Source of the DNA: Acanthaster planci
Lineage: Eukaryota; Echinodermata; Asteroidea; Valvatida; Acanthasteridae
Assembly: GCF_001949145.1 (NCBI RefSeq)
Contig: NW_019091542.1
Coordinates: 10,508-61,113 of the forward strand
DNA length: 50,606 nucleotides
Reading direction: 5' to 3'
The notes beneath the pieces are model-generated. The model was not told the DNA's origin. It worked only from the letters and a program-made list of their open reading frames with translations, and ran no database searches. A program made the position numbers and the translations under genes. Shown piece by piece: positions 23,992 to 38,300 of the stretch (position 1 is its first letter; every line of letters begins with the position of its first letter).

Positions 23992-26900
23992 TCACTGTTT
24001 ACTGTTGATTTTTGTGAAAGTTTTATTTAGGACTTGCTTCATTTGCTGAATTGAACTTCGTCGACGATTCTGCTTACTACCTTCCATTGCCTTACGTCTC
24101 CGAACCTCACGAAACAGTTCATGGAAAGCCTCTTCGATATTGTCGTCACCTCGACAAGCAGACAACTCATAGAATGCACATGCTAACTCCTGCGAGAGAC
24201 GTTCGCCCTCATCTGTTGACACTGTGCGCATGTGATCAAGATCACATTTGTTAGCAACAATTACCATGGAAACATTTCTTGCTTTTTTAATTTCATCCAG
24301 ATAGTTCTTTATGGTGATAATATCTTCATAGCTTTTTCTGTCTGTGACGCTATACATAAGTAAAAAGCCTTCACCCCATCTTATGTGACCTTCTCTGTTG
24401 ATAGTATCCTCCTGTTGATAGAACAAAATCACCCCGATTTAGATTCTTCGTGATTGTCATGGTTTACTTCAAGTCGTAAGGGTGCAGTCTACTTATTCAA
24501 GAAAGAATTTCTGGCCGGCTCATTAGCATTAAAAGTGCCCCCACAGTATCTTTTGAAAAGAAGGAGATTGTATAGCCCCCAAAATGGTAAGATTGTGTAA
24601 ATCCCTGAGTCTTTGGGCTTTCTCTCTGACAGCATAATGGCTAAAAACTATGGCCATAAGTGCCCAAGAAAGTTGAAGGTTGTCACTTGAAAATAATGGC
24701 TGCAAGTAGACTTCGGAAAATCACTTTGCGGGGGGGTTGTTTGTGGGAGTAACTCAAAGTGTAATCGGTAAACACACAGAAAATTAATTTAAATAATTTA
24801 ACGTGTGTTTCAGATACCTCAGGGATGTTGGTACGCATGTTATTGGACCCGAACAATGCCGATTATTTTTACTCTGTTTTCAATGGGGCTTGAATTAGGG
24901 GACTACACCCATAAGTGATAATCTTCCACGAAAGTCGATAGGTTTATTTGCCCGTTTACTACCATCGTCAGTGCAAAGTCTCCATTTATATTAAAAACAC
25001 TTCCCGTGCGCATGATAATGCACACGTCTCTCATCTTACAAGCACATTCCCGAAAATTACTGTCTTTTCTTTGAATTTTGTCTCATTTACGGCCAACACT
25101 CTAATCGTGAACAGTACAAAATGGACGGACTAGTCACAATTAATCGACACTATACAATAAAGCCAATACCAGAGAATTCTACATTTAAACAAGCCATGTT
25201 AGAGTAATACCTGTTGTAAAGGTCATGCATTTCTCCAAATCTTCTCATTACTAAAATTACTAAAATCTAAAGTGATGAAAAACATTATTTCCTAGCCACA
25301 GCTGATGTTTCCACTAGATTATATTCTTACAGAGTCAGAATAATAAACCTGTGAAATGGCGCTCAACAAGGTCGACAGCAGACCGACAAAGATTCATTGA
25401 ATACACCCCATGGATTCGATAATTATCTTCGGTTGGCATAACCCTTTTGTATGCTGCCTTACCCACTTCGCCCCATTTGTTGACTATCATAGCGAGGATA
25501 ATTCAGTTTGTACGTCACAATTCTTACTATAATACATGTACATTGCTGTGTTAGAGTGTCAGAATAAAGCGATACATAAACTAATCATGGTATAAATTAT
25601 TAAAAAAAATCAAGAGCAAATTATAAAAAGATCATATTCTAATTAACCATTTTACCAGAGGTAGTGTTAAAAGAGCATGGCACAGACAGCAATGCCGCAT
25701 GATTGGGCCAGCGTCACACATAAGTGCCCCATCACCCGTCTTTCAAGAAACATCAGGGAACTTGTAGTTCTTCAAATAACCCCCTCTGATTGCCCTACAC
25801 AATATGTTTATTTTTCCAGCTCTATTCCGTCTTAGGAAACCGGATTATCGTTTCTAGTTAAGGTATAAACACTGTCAGACTCATTTACTTTAGTTACAGT
25901 CTGACATACATGAGGAACATGTAAGTTCTTCACTTTGTTAAACAACTTTAGTTTTTCATTCAAGTTTTTCGTTTTCATAGTCCCATTCCGTACAAAACTT
26001 CAAATCAGTTACAGCAAAAACGGTTATTCCTAGTTACTGGTAGGCCCTACAGAATTTTGAGTACATTAATAATGCAATGCTTTTCCGGAGGACACGGGGA
26101 GCAGGAGCTAAACAGGAGTATTACAAGATTGTAATATTCTATTTCGAAGAATGAAGTAGTTTTGGGCGGGGTACAAACTACCAAAAAGGCAGCGTGTGAC
26201 TAGCATTACTGTTTATTTAAAAAGGGAAACAAAATATTTAGTGCTTTCCCTCCTCATCCGAAGAGTGAGAGAATGAATACTGTAATCCCCCAAGCAAAGC
26301 CGTCTTAAGACCTTTTTTATTCTAACCTAATGCAGCAAATACAGCCACTGGCTGCTCTTGTATAATGACTGCCTTCGTAGCTAAAAACCACGGGGGTAAT
26401 GTCCTATGCAAAGTCAGGATTAGTAGGCTACGACAAAGTCAGATGATGGCTAACTTAGCGTGTCAATTTAAACACGATCTGGCTCAAACCCTTACACCCT
26501 TTGTGGCACAGCAGGACCAACCGAGAAATACTGATTGAAGAAAATTCCACTGGATTGTTAACAAAAACTCCTGGCGGCAAGGAGCTGATCGGACAAACAG
26601 ACTGACAAACCGGCAAGGTGTAAAAAGTACAAGACAGTCCAACAAGCATGGCAGGAAAGAATGACACAAAGTCAACAAACTGACAAGTCTACAAGAAAAC
26701 AGTGATGGACATATTGATCGGAGTTACACCAACCTGATGGCCAGCAGTATCCAAGATTTCCATTGTAGCAGTTTCCTCGTCAATTATAGTCTGATGCCGA
26801 TATGTAAACTCTATAACATCCAAATCAAATCTAGAGGTAACTATCCAGCTAAATCGTAGCATATTAAGCAAGATAATTGAACTGTCATTTTTATTCAAAA

Positions 26901-29900
26901 CGCAAATACCATCTATGAATTTGGGAGTTTGGCTCATATAACAAAAGTATGACATTCATTACAACTGTGACACATGGCTGATGTTTTGTCGCAACATGAC
27001 ACCTTTCTATAGCCTGCTGGCGACACGTAATCTTCAGTACTAAGCAGCGGTTAATAACAACTGCATCCTTTCGAAAAACCTGCCTGCTAAGCGTGATATC
27101 TGAACAAGCGACAGTTTCATTGCTCTTGTTTTTTTTTCAAACATAAGAAGATAAAAAGGATAAAGGCATGTTTGCATTCTTTTTTCGATGCTAAAAAATT
27201 CAACAAACATGCAGTCCGACTTACCTAATGTCGGGTCATATTCCCAGATGAACCGTCGAGTTAAAAACCTCACAACAGTAGCTAAGAACAAAAACAGGAA
27301 ACAAGATGCTACGTTTTTAATATTTTATGCCACTTAAACAACAAACCATAATATATTTAAAATTTTCTGACAAAAAAAGGTTTCAGCTCTTTCGGTCTTT
27401 AAAGCACTATAGTGAACAAGCTGTATAAATGGACGACTAAAAATATAATTTGAAAAAAACAATCCCCGAAGAAAATCACTGAGCAGACTATTAACCGTAC
27501 ACATTACGGTATGACTGACGTGAATTTTTCCCGTGCACCAGTGGTAAGAATGTGCAACACTGAATTTACTCTCACGATAGGCAACAATATCATCTTCAAT
27601 TAAAACAATTTTGGACTTTGATTGATTTGTAAGCACAAAAATATTTTGGGCCGAATAAATATGCGAGGTGAACGTGCGCAGCTGGCATCTTTAAGGAATA
27701 TGACCCTTCCGATTGAGACGTCGCTACAGATTCAAGTTATGCGCTAAACACTCGTTGCATCTCTCGATGATACCAAGATGTTTATTGACCTAGCGTGCTT
27801 CTAAATTCGTCACAATTGATGAAGTAAGCAAGGCAGTTATTGAATTACGAAATGCTGTCTGGCAAAGCCAGCAATATCAGCGTCTACACTGATGACTGAT
27901 GAACTACTGTTGTTTTGAGCAATAACATATTGAGCTGTCCGTTTGATGTGAGGTCAACTTAACAGGACAAAGATTCCACAAACATCTTACATATCGCGAA
28001 CATGTCTTGCGGGTGTTATCACCTTGTTCAATGTGGTGTTTTCTTGTTTTTCTCATCCACAAGAGACATTTTAATTAGAGTAAAGCATCACCTTGATGAA
28101 CTCTGATATACTTCCTGAATGTTTACGCTTCCCCATCATCTGAACTGAGCAATGTTGAAGTCCCATTCCAACACGGTGCTCAGCTTTTCGCTTTTTCTAA
28201 TTCAGTTTGACCCTTTATCCTCGTTCCATTTTCCGGCCAACATTCCAAACCCGATTCAGGCAAATAGCTTTATACCATGTCAATATGATCCAATATACCT
28301 GACACACAAGCAATAAAACTCACTAAATTGAGATTGACAAGCCAATTACCCGAATATTCTGCAGTCACTTCCATCGCCTACTTTAACCCATTTAATCTTG
28401 AACGCCACATGTCTATGTTGGTTTTGATTACCGACGTATCAAAATATGGAACATCTTGTTGAGAGAGTTTTAAAATTAAATGCGTAGATTAACCCGCCAG
28501 AAGTGTAAGTTATGTTTGTAAATCTGATAAAGTACGAGATGGCAATTCGTCTGTCTTGTCTCCAACAGCGGGTTTATTTTGTCACAGGTTGGCGTCTGTC
28601 CATCTTTATGTTGGCCGTATCATTTTGTTTCACGAGGTGTGTGATCTCGTTTCCGTTCCAATTACAATCTATAAAAGAATCAACGAAATCGAATTTTTAC
28701 AGATAGATTTGGCTTGCAAGTAAAATCGATTGCACGCTCTGTTTGTCTCTAATCATATCCGAAAATAGGACTAGATTCCCCTGCTAATCCCTGGGACTGA
28801 AAAGGTGAAATATAATCGGGTAACTCAATACAGAGACTCGATTGGAGTTGCTTCCCAAACCAAAACAATGTTTGGATAGAAAGCGCGACATGGGTAGCAC
28901 GCGCTGTGCACCTGTACGAATGGAATGGCACATGCTGTGTAAGGATTGTGTACTAAGTAATGAAAGACCTTCAAGACTGACTGAGAAATCCAAATTGTCT
29001 GACAAGGTGTGCATATTGAGTTTTGATAAACCGCACAACGTATAAGGACGATGCGATAGTGGGCTAGCAAGTCCACAAACTTGCATCGTTATGAGCAGAC
29101 ATGAACATCATAAACACAATGTCAGCCACATTTTATCGGCCCGTAGAGGAAAGATGTGTCTTCCTATTTTTTGTCACCTTCAAAACAACGCTATTAAAAT
29201 GAATTCTTGAAAAGGACAGGATAATCAGGATTAATACTTTTGTCTCTTCATTTGAGCAATATAGCTGATATGAGTAAAACTACAACTGACACAGTGCACT
29301 TTCGCTGCAGGAGATGTTTTCATCTTCCCATTGAGCGACGTCTACACTTTGGACATATTTGATGACCCCGCATCAACAGCTTATGGCATGTTCAGACCAC
29401 ATCAGGAAATGCATGCCATATTTCAGGTGTTTTCCAGCATCTGCCTAGATATTCATCTCATGTTTAGATACCGGTAACCAATACTGACCCTAGAGGCAAA
29501 ATGTCTAAATATTTTGAGCAAATGCTAGTGAAAAGGCACGTATGGTCGTGCATTGTCACCAGGCTGCAACAGACTGTAAGATTTTTCCGATTGGCTGAGT
29601 GATGCATATGATGGCAAGGCTGGGAATAAGCCTCTTTCAGACAAAACGAGTTTCAGAAACGTCTCCAAATTAAATCAGCCAACAGGAATAACATTATGTT
29701 TATTTTCACAATTTAGACAGTTAAGGATTTATTCGCATTTTCGTCAACCCCTTGTGAATATCAATTTCCAATCAAATGAACGTGTCCTTCCAAATTGTAG
29801 CTTTATATGTTCAGGAGTAAAAACATGAATCGTGTTGAAAGCTAAAAATCAGTCTTTTGATGGGCATCGTTTTCCTGTTCCCGCAACCTACAAAAATTGA

Positions 29901-31452
29901 TTTAACGATAAAATGTACATTTGTAAGTGAATAGATACAACTCGTTAGTTTCAAATGCCACATTGATGTTGGATACATGAAAATACAAGTAGGCCTACAT
30001 GAGTAAGAACGACTGATATGACATCAACCTGCTGGTAATGGAAATACCAAATGCATACGCATGCAACTGACACTGACTTTTCAATGAACTACGTAGTTTA
30101 CTTGATCCAGCATAGTAATGGTTATTCTCAGCATGCCAGGGACCAACACGTGATACCATTAACGATTATTTGTTCGTAATAGAATATAAACCACGAATTT
30201 GGAATTTAAGCAAGACTAAGAGGGAATAACAAGTGTTGACTTGTCGATTGTTGTAATTTATATCAACCGAGTTAAGATGGTAATTATTTCTGACCAGCGA
30301 CCCCCGGTGTGTGTAACTCAAGAAGCGGCATTTTCCTGTTTTTGCAGATCCTGATGCCCAGCCAGAGGCAGATTTGGTTCACTACGTACCCCACATACCA
30401 GCGGGAAATCCGACTCAAATTTATCATGCAATAATGAGGTAGCCTGTCTTTAACTCGTTGAATCATGGATCCTAACGACACTACGACGTCTAACAGCACT
30501 TGGACAACAATTATTGGAGCTATCTCTGAAGCCATTTACTTTCAAACAGATCACTTCTCTAATGAAGAATAGTTCCGTCTGGTCCCTTGACAGCTAAACA
30601 CACGTTGGCAGATTGCATGGATATCTCTCTGCATTACGGCAAGGGTCGCGTTATTCCTTCAAATCAGAGTCGTGAGTGGAACCCATATGGTCAATCACCA
30701 GCACTCACACCTTCCCTGATACAGTGCTATGAAAACTAACTACACACTTAGACAGAGTGAAAGTACTTAAATATTACCATGGTCCATTATCTATTGATAG
30801 CTTTTATAGAATACTGAAAACATAAGTTGGAATTTCTGGGAAAGGTTTACAACGCAACGCAATTTAACTCAGAAAGTGAAAGCAAAAAGAGGAAACTGCA
30901 AGCAACAATCCAGGATTTTCTTGACAATTTTTGCAAATTGTAATGCATGTCAGATGTCAGAGGAAAGCAGCAAAACGGAGGAAATGTTGCTGGTCTTTTT
31001 ACATCAAATTATTACCAAACTGACATTACAATAGTGACGGAAAAGAGCAAAATTATTGTTTCAATTAAAATGGAGAACCAAATTGCAGAGTATAACCATA
31101 ATTTTGACGGGAAACTCACTTCAAAATTACAAAATGCGACTCAAAGATATCAATTGACGGGTAAAAAATTGTGCCAATATTTCATTCAAGCAAGTCTGTG
31201 ATAAACTCAAATCTTCTATAGATGACAACTAAAATTAAACTACAGAAACGGTCCCGCAGGTACACAATAAACCTAGGCTATCACCCTTTGCATTTATGTT
31301 ACAGCTACTCGTTCAAACAAAATTGAGTGCAAGTCTAAGTTTGTGACAGGTTAAGGAACTTCTTATTACTCACCTGATTTTCCTACTCCTGGTCGACCAA
31401 GAACAACAATCTTTGTCTCCACGCCCTTAGACGGAGTATTGGTCCGACTCAT
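23992..31452 (-). CDS. RERG: RERG-like Ras-family small GTPase, four exons
   Basis: Exons in transcript order are 31452-31374, 27281-27225, 26810-26734 and 24411-23992, with consistent phases (1, 1, 0) and a 210-residue product; human RERG has 199. Residues 19-26 are the P-loop [26 protein letters not shown], with the switch I Thr at 44, and TYRHQ follow, which is close to RERG. DTAG (66-69) is followed by [19 protein letters not shown] (125-128) and ELSAC (153-157) complete the nucleotide-binding set. The tail is basic ([23 protein letters not shown]) and has no CAAX box, as in RERG, so a cytosolic protein is expected. RERG-type proteins bind and hydrolyse GTP and are linked to growth restraint in vertebrates. 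Oddities are Pro at the Ras Gly12 position and His at the Gln61 position. Introns are long (4.1, 0.4 and 2.3 kb). Confidence 0.93.
24412..26733 (-). other. RERG-like intron 3
   Basis: A 2.3-kb intron with donor CAG|GTTGGT and acceptor ATCAACAG. No nested gene is visible. The acceptor is followed at once by GAG, giving the tandem acceptor CAGGAG. Confidence 0.8.
27282..31373 (-). other. RERG-like intron 1
   Basis: A 4.1-kb intron with donor TCAG|GTGAGT and acceptor TTCTTAG. Open frames inside (for example 28784-29086 minus and 30947-31201 plus) carry no recognised domain. I see no nested gene or clear mobile element. Confidence 0.75.
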
Positions 31453-34400
31453 ATTTGGCCCTTTCCTCAATCAAAACGACGAGAATGGTGACGAGCCTCC
31501 GCACACAATGCTTGTAATTTGTTCAGCTGGTAGTTGGAAAAAATACAGGTTTTTGATTTATTTTCAAACTCGGTGAGTCACTCTGCGCCAATAATCTCCG
31601 ATCGTTGTTTTTTACATCATTTGGGTAAAATTCGCGGTAGACTGCACAAATTTGAGCAAATTTCAATCGTCCGTCCAGATATCTTGCCTTCGACTGAAAT
31701 CAATGGTCGCTGTTACCTATGCGGGAAGAATCAATCTTATCATACGATCTATGGTGACTATGAACGTCCAAACGCCTGTATGAAAGCGCACGTACCTGCA
31801 CATTCATGCACGTAATTTGGAAATAACAGTGCACCGCCAGAACACTCGCCTTGAGAATCTGTAGTCTACCAGGTTAAGTCACTTAAGATAAAAACAGCTG
31901 GACATACCAAAACCAGTTCATATGACACTGAGTAAGCAGACAGTGGATGCCAACCTACCGACATTCATTTCCTGAGACTATAAAGACTACCACTTCACTC
32001 AATAGCCTACCTCATCAGCCCCCTCGCTGAATCAAAGTGGTCAGAAATTTCATTGAAAATCTGACCATACGTCCAGACAATCTAGCTGGTCATGTGATGA
32101 GTCTGTTGACAAGTTATCAGCCACGCTCTGCTCACAGACACAAACGATCTTGCTGCTGCAAATATTTGTATTAATCTCTAGTTTTATTTGCTTCCAAGGC
32201 CCTAAGAAACTCCCCGTTGAAGTGAAGGTCTTCGGCCTATGTACCACACTGAACACAAGATTGGATGACTCTGTTGCCGAAATTCCTAAAACGACGGGGA
32301 GTATGTCTCATGGATAGATCAGCGGCTGCTCGATTTCAAAATCAACTGAAACCAAAAGACTGCAGTACTCGCCTTTTCCAAACACGGGTTAGAGTGCGTT
32401 CATGTTCTTTGCAGTATACGAATTATGATGTCTCACAATGCTTTTGATTTTTTTTATCAGTGATATTCTCGTTTCGTAACAAATAATAGGGCATTGAATT
32501 AGGCCGCACATGATACACCAAGTTGACCCAAGTTTGCTTCTTGCATTAAGCACTGCCAAAAACACATCCACAACTGCGAATGCTTACAAGGGAGTGATCG
32601 GGAAAGCAGAAGTAAAATCACTTGAACGCATGCGTTTTGGGGTAGAGTCACTCCACAGCCTTATGAACATATCTCCGTGATGTCGCTGACACGTCTACCG
32701 GTCCCGTGATCACATGTTCTATATTTAGCTCCTATCCTAAAGTTGCCATTATTATCCCTCCTGGCATGCGGCAGGTATATCGAGAACAAATACAAACTAC
32801 CTGCGTCTCTCTAATGAACCTAAATATAGTCCAAGAATTACTGACACTTGTTCGGTGTTTTCTATTTTTAGATACATACATCCTCTTCGAGAAAAAAATC
32901 GTGGAAGGAATAAGTAACCGACAATTAACCACTGCTTTGTTTCTGATCCGTGGTTATCATGTTATTGCTATCATAGCTATTCTGATTAAATCAATACTAA
33001 CAACATTCTATTCTAACAGTAAATAATGTAACCTGCTAGATCGAACAATGATACAGTGGGCTCCAACACTGGAACGTGACATATCTTGCATATCTGCCAG
33101 CATCTCCTGCCCAATTATAAATAAGCCTTGTTCTTGTGACTGAACTATCAGACAGCAAAACACACCAAAAGACGGTGTTCTTGTTGAAACCGATTCAAAC
33201 TTTGATGTAAATTTAAAATTGCCTTCGATTTTTTTTTACAATCCTCTTCTTTCCATCCGAGGGGTGTTTTTCAAAATAACGCAAATGCATTCCAGGGGAA
33301 CAGACAAGATAAAACATATCGGCATATCCCAACAAAACACCTATACCACCATGTTAAATGAAGGATTTTCTGTCAGTGTGATACGGTATTTGTTTTCAGT
33401 TGTTGCTTGAAGCCTTTTTTGTGTATTCATGCATGCGTTGTATCTTGCGTTATAAAAATGCATGTTTTATCGACTGTGCGAGGTTTGAGTTAAAGACGTA
33501 AAGCTGTCCAAAACCCACTCAAAGTGTTTCAACCCGTCACTGGTAATGTCGGCAAAAACTACAGAAGAAAAGTGCATTAAGAAGCCTGCATTTGGTAAGC
33601 CAGACTGATCTTCAGACGTGACTTGTCTATTCTCTGATCTGTTAGATCTATGCTCCTGCTCGAGACTATTGAGGTGGCTTTAGATGGACCAGGCACAGAT
33701 CCGGGAGAGCCGGAGTAAGAAGATCCCTCCCCCTCATTTCCATTTTTAGGGGCCTACGTGTCAAAGTTAGAAAACCATCTGAAAAACATAAACCATGGTC
33801 TTATTTTGGGTGTATTTATGGTCGAGGAAAAAGCTTCACCTACGGCGACAACTACATGTATAGTCAACCCTCATTAAAAGAGGCCCTTTGAACTTGGCAG
33901 AATACCTTGACAGGAACCTTGTATTATAATAAAAAAAAAACACTAAAGAACCAAAGGATTGGGTCCTACAATGTCCTTAGCATTACATGCAGATGTTGTT
34001 TAACAGTGTTCTTATTAACGAGGTTCACCTGTAGTAACCTCCTAATCTCTCGAAAAATTCACCACCGTCCCCAAGCAAAAAAACCCGGATCCTCCCTTGT
34101 AATACTCAGGCTTATTAGGCCTACAAAGAAACGGTGAGCATCATAAATTCATGCGGCAAATCGGTTTAAAATCAGAACCAACGCTCGAAAGTACGACTTT
34201 AAATTGCCTATACAATGTCAAATTCTAACGACCTAGCAAATCACTCCATCGTCTGACAGGTGTACGGTACCGCTCCTTGATACAGAAGTGGTCAGTGCTT
34301 AATAAACTCATTAAAGCGAAACACTTGTCGGCCGGCTTGATTTTGTTTGTTGAATGACACAATATCACCCAATGTCCATCCAAATCTCATCCATTTCAAT

Positions 34401-35260
34401 TATTCTTTACCGCATCGGTTCACCATAATATCAGTGCCAGGGTGTGTATTATCTTTACATGACTTTTAGCACGGTTTAGATTGGATATCACTCCTGACTC
34501 GTTGCTTATTACAACTTAAGCGTGAAATGGCTTCGACATATCTAATTAAACTACCTAAGACTGGATTAGTTCACGAAGGACAACTTCATTCTTCCAAAGG
34601 CAGCGTCATGCAATGAGCAAGCAGAGACAACTAGTTAAACAAAGCACAAGATCGCTTCTCCGTGCACTTTATGATGTCACAATTTTCCATGATGATGCAC
34701 CAACGGTTTTCTACATGTCTTAAAATTTACTGTGGGACATTATCAAAACGTTTGGTTACTATCGCATGAAACAGTTTTTTTCAATAGCAATTCAAACTAC
34801 GGTACCACGATAATGCTCAGACCACTTACCAGAATGAAGATTGTTTTCCCGACCAGCTCCTAACACGTAGTAATTTGAAAGAAATTTGAACCAATCTGCA
34901 TCATCATTTCATTTCTAAACAGCTGGGGTCTTCCCTAAAACTGTGACTTCTTCAAGTTCTCACTTTTTTTTGAAGAGTTTTTCTTGCATAAGCACAGACC
35001 TAGACGGAACGACCGAAGTGACTGCAATTCCAATTTTATGTCAACCCAACACCCACAGCATGTGCGATATGGACACACTGCTGCAGCTATTTGCACATGT
35101 ACAGTACATGTACACATCCACGTGCGCAGTGAGATGTACATGTACATACAATCGGTGGTTCGATGTCATCAGGTCAGTGACTCTGTTGCAACATCAAAGA
35201 ATCATGCGCGCAAGGATCCAGTTCTCATTATGTTCGTTTGTTAACTGGGTAGTACTTACT
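31453..35260. other. Upstream region of the RERG-like gene, no gene recognised
   Basis: The promoter and 5' untranslated region of the RERG-like gene should begin here, but I cannot place a start site. Frames such as 32706-33026 (plus, 106 codons, hydrophobic) and 34943-35362 (plus) show no domain; the latter runs through simple repeats. A cluster of ACATGTAC words lies near 35095-35150. Confidence 0.4.
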
Positions 35261-35310
35261 TGTTGTTGGTTGGTTGGTGGGTGGGTGGGTGGGTGGGTTG
35301 GTTGGTTGGT
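35261..35310 (+). repeat. (TTGG/TGGG)n microsatellite
   Basis: TTGG units change to GGTG units and back to TTGG within 50 bp. Confidence 0.95.
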
Positions 35311-38300
35311 TTCCCACCTTAAAACAACATATTTATGTATCACAACCTTAGAGTCAGTTTAGTTTATCTATTCACAGAATCCTCATCCCATCCTTGCTCT
35401 TCTTTCTTTAATCACTTCCCTCCCTTCAAATAAAAGTGATCAATTTAATATTCTCCTCTCATCCCTATATACCCATAGATACGCTGACACTCTTGTTCCC
35501 TTTTAATGTGGGTTAATGACCCATCCTCCGGGAATTTATATTGCAACTGTTTGGAGGTTTTCCACAAGAGACGGAGTTTTCAGCTTGACGTGATTTGCAC
35601 AGAGATATCGCAGAGAAGGCGGATAAAAGATTCCGATCAACGCCTTAAAGGCTAAAAAACGAGGATAACTTGCCTTTAGTTGTCGATAAAAACAGAGGCG
35701 TATCTAAAAACAACCACAACTTTGCAAGGTCACAAAGTCAACATGTAATCTTTAGCATCTACCACATTAGCAATAGCCTGCAGTACATGTAGAACTAGGC
35801 CTATTCTTTTTAACGACGTAAAGAATTGTGAGCAGTCAAATTTAGACAACTGAACGAGTGATAACGACAATAATTATTCACTCTTCAAAAAAGCACCGTA
35901 CAAATATCCAGCTGGCATCTAGGTAGCAGTGATCTAATTCCAACACTGATATCGATAGCTAAACCTTGCCTACCTCGGTGCATTAATGCTCAACATATCT
36001 CACGTGATTGGTGTGCGATTATGTCACAACAATAACAGGTTGGTTACAAGTACCCGTTATGTTAAAGACAGTTATCAACAATGGATGTTCCATTCTCCTT
36101 TCATATGGCGGGTTTGGTGCACACTCATGATATACCTATGAAATCTTTCAAAACTGAATACGACCAGTTGTTGTGTGGGGTCCGGTTAGTAAATATGATC
36201 AACAGAAAGGCCACCATTTAATCGATTATGGGAGTTCTAGAAAGCCATGATGTTTTGGAAACGCTAAAAATACAACTGACTGGTCTGAAGTTTACACAAC
36301 AGGCGATTGGTCTCAGGATGGAACCATTTTCTCCAAGGGACCAATTGCCTACTGTGAAAATCTTAAACCAATTGGCAATAAAAGTCAACGAAAAACTGAG
36401 GACGGATGACATGCCCATAAACACATGATGAATTAATGTCGTTAATCCCAAATCTTTTCAATTTTTGATAAGCAACGCCATTTTCTAGCCGGTTAAGACT
36501 AGTTCCAATTCGTTTTCCATTGACATCAAACCCATCTCAAAGCTCACTAATTCCAGCTATGTTTTTGTTAAGCTCCTACGCAAGCGACATCCTTATTATT
36601 ACACACAAGGTCGTTCCTTTCGCAAAACAGCTAGCCACTGCCGATGGCTGCAGCTAATTGGTGGACTCCTAGAGAGAAATTGAAAGAGTTTTCTTTAGAA
36701 TTTGCTAGTGGATTACTTGATTTGCGGTGTTTGCGAGTTAAGCAACTGTTGCCACTTTAAGGGCAATTATCAAATCACGGATGATAGCGCTTTAGCTAGA
36801 GTATTGGTACTTTTTCCCCCTACATGATTGCATACCACGAGCGACAAGTTTCTTTATCAAGAAACCAAAATTAAGTTTGTCATTCCTGTTTCGTGTAATT
36901 AGCTTTTTAAAGTGAAAACGTCAGACCCTCCATATTTTGTGGTTTGTATTTTAGGTCACTGTCGCCAGCAAGCAGTTTGCAGCAGTTTTGTATTACATAT
37001 CTTCTGAAAATGAAAGCCTTTGAAACAGTTGATGGTGAAACAAAGTAAATAATTTTGTTCGACTCGGCTTTCACCTTCGACATGTGCAAACAACCAAAAT
37101 TCGAAACTGCAGTTGAAATCATCTATATGCTGAGTTGAGCACTTCAAAACAAATTCAGACGAGATTTCCACAGAATGAAAGATTTAATGTCGATCATTAA
37201 CATACATGTATTTGAGTAATCTCCACGAGTTGACCACATCCCCAACGACAGAGGAAACATTGGCGACAGCAAATAATAGTTAGTTCAATTATTTCTAGAC
37301 TAATTACAGCTATCCAGGATACAGGTGTCATAAATCTCTGGTTCTATCCTGGATACTTCACCTCAAACCGTAACACTGCGGACTGACAACCCTCATAATT
37401 ACATTACACAGCGGTAGAACAGCACTACAATTATTGTTGGATTATAAGATATCAGCGATAACTCAGCTCGACTGACCCTTATCATATATCATCACAGTAT
37501 CGAGTCGATATAAACGGTAAATCTGCGGAGCATACAATCCAGTTTGAGATAACGACTACGGAATGCCTTCCTAATCATATTACATAGCAGTCTTGCTTAA
37601 CTTGATATTTGGTACGCAGGTGTAACAGTTATCAAAACAGTTACCAAGTCGCGAACGAAGTACATTCTGTAAACTAAATCTCATCACACACTTGCACAAC
37701 CACAACACATGCTTGAAAAGATCAGGTCATCATTATCAATGTTCAATGGTAAGCTTCAGTCACTCAAAGCAATGAGTATTTCAGCCTATATTGCTTAGGA
37801 GGACGCACAACAATAACGCTAATTACTCGAAAGGAAACAGTCATTCTAAGCCTGTGATTTCGCTGGTTTGATCCAAAGAGTGGGATTATATAAAGAAAAG
37901 CCTCAAGCACGTGTTAAGGAACGTGCACTGGCATAGCCTTCCTAGTTTGGACCTATGGTGACGGAGGATAAGAAAATATTCTGCCAGCGCAATTGTATAA
38001 GAGGACATATCGGATATGTCTGATATCCACATAATGAATGTTATCCTAACTTCTAAAAGCAATTTCTGAGGTGTTCAGGTTAAACAGAAATGAGGAAATG
38101 CCAAGACAACCATTATCACAAATGTAGAGTGGAAAGGTGTTCACAGAGGTCGTGCAACATCAGACAAAGATTAATACAAAAATGTTTCACAGTTTACGTG
38201 TAGCCGTTGTAGCTCCTCCATCTGGGGAGGCTGTGATTACAATGATTGAGACTGCGTGATCCCAATCAACAACAGTAATGGTGCATGTGCCCTGTTTAAT

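Noticed and set aside
24051-24254. 67-codon plus-strand frame
   Set aside because: Antisense shadow of the last RERG-like exon.
32706-33026. 106-codon hydrophobic plus-strand frame
   Set aside because: AT-rich DNA often yields Ile/Leu-rich frames; there is no membrane-protein family signature and no exon structure.
34943-35362. 139-codon plus-strand frame
   Set aside because: Crosses ACATGTAC words and the TTGG/GGTG microsatellite (Gly-Trp-Val run).
36228-36428. 66-codon plus-strand frame with helical character
   Set aside because: Attractive amino-acid composition, but a minus frame of similar length overlaps it and no homologue or splice context is visible.
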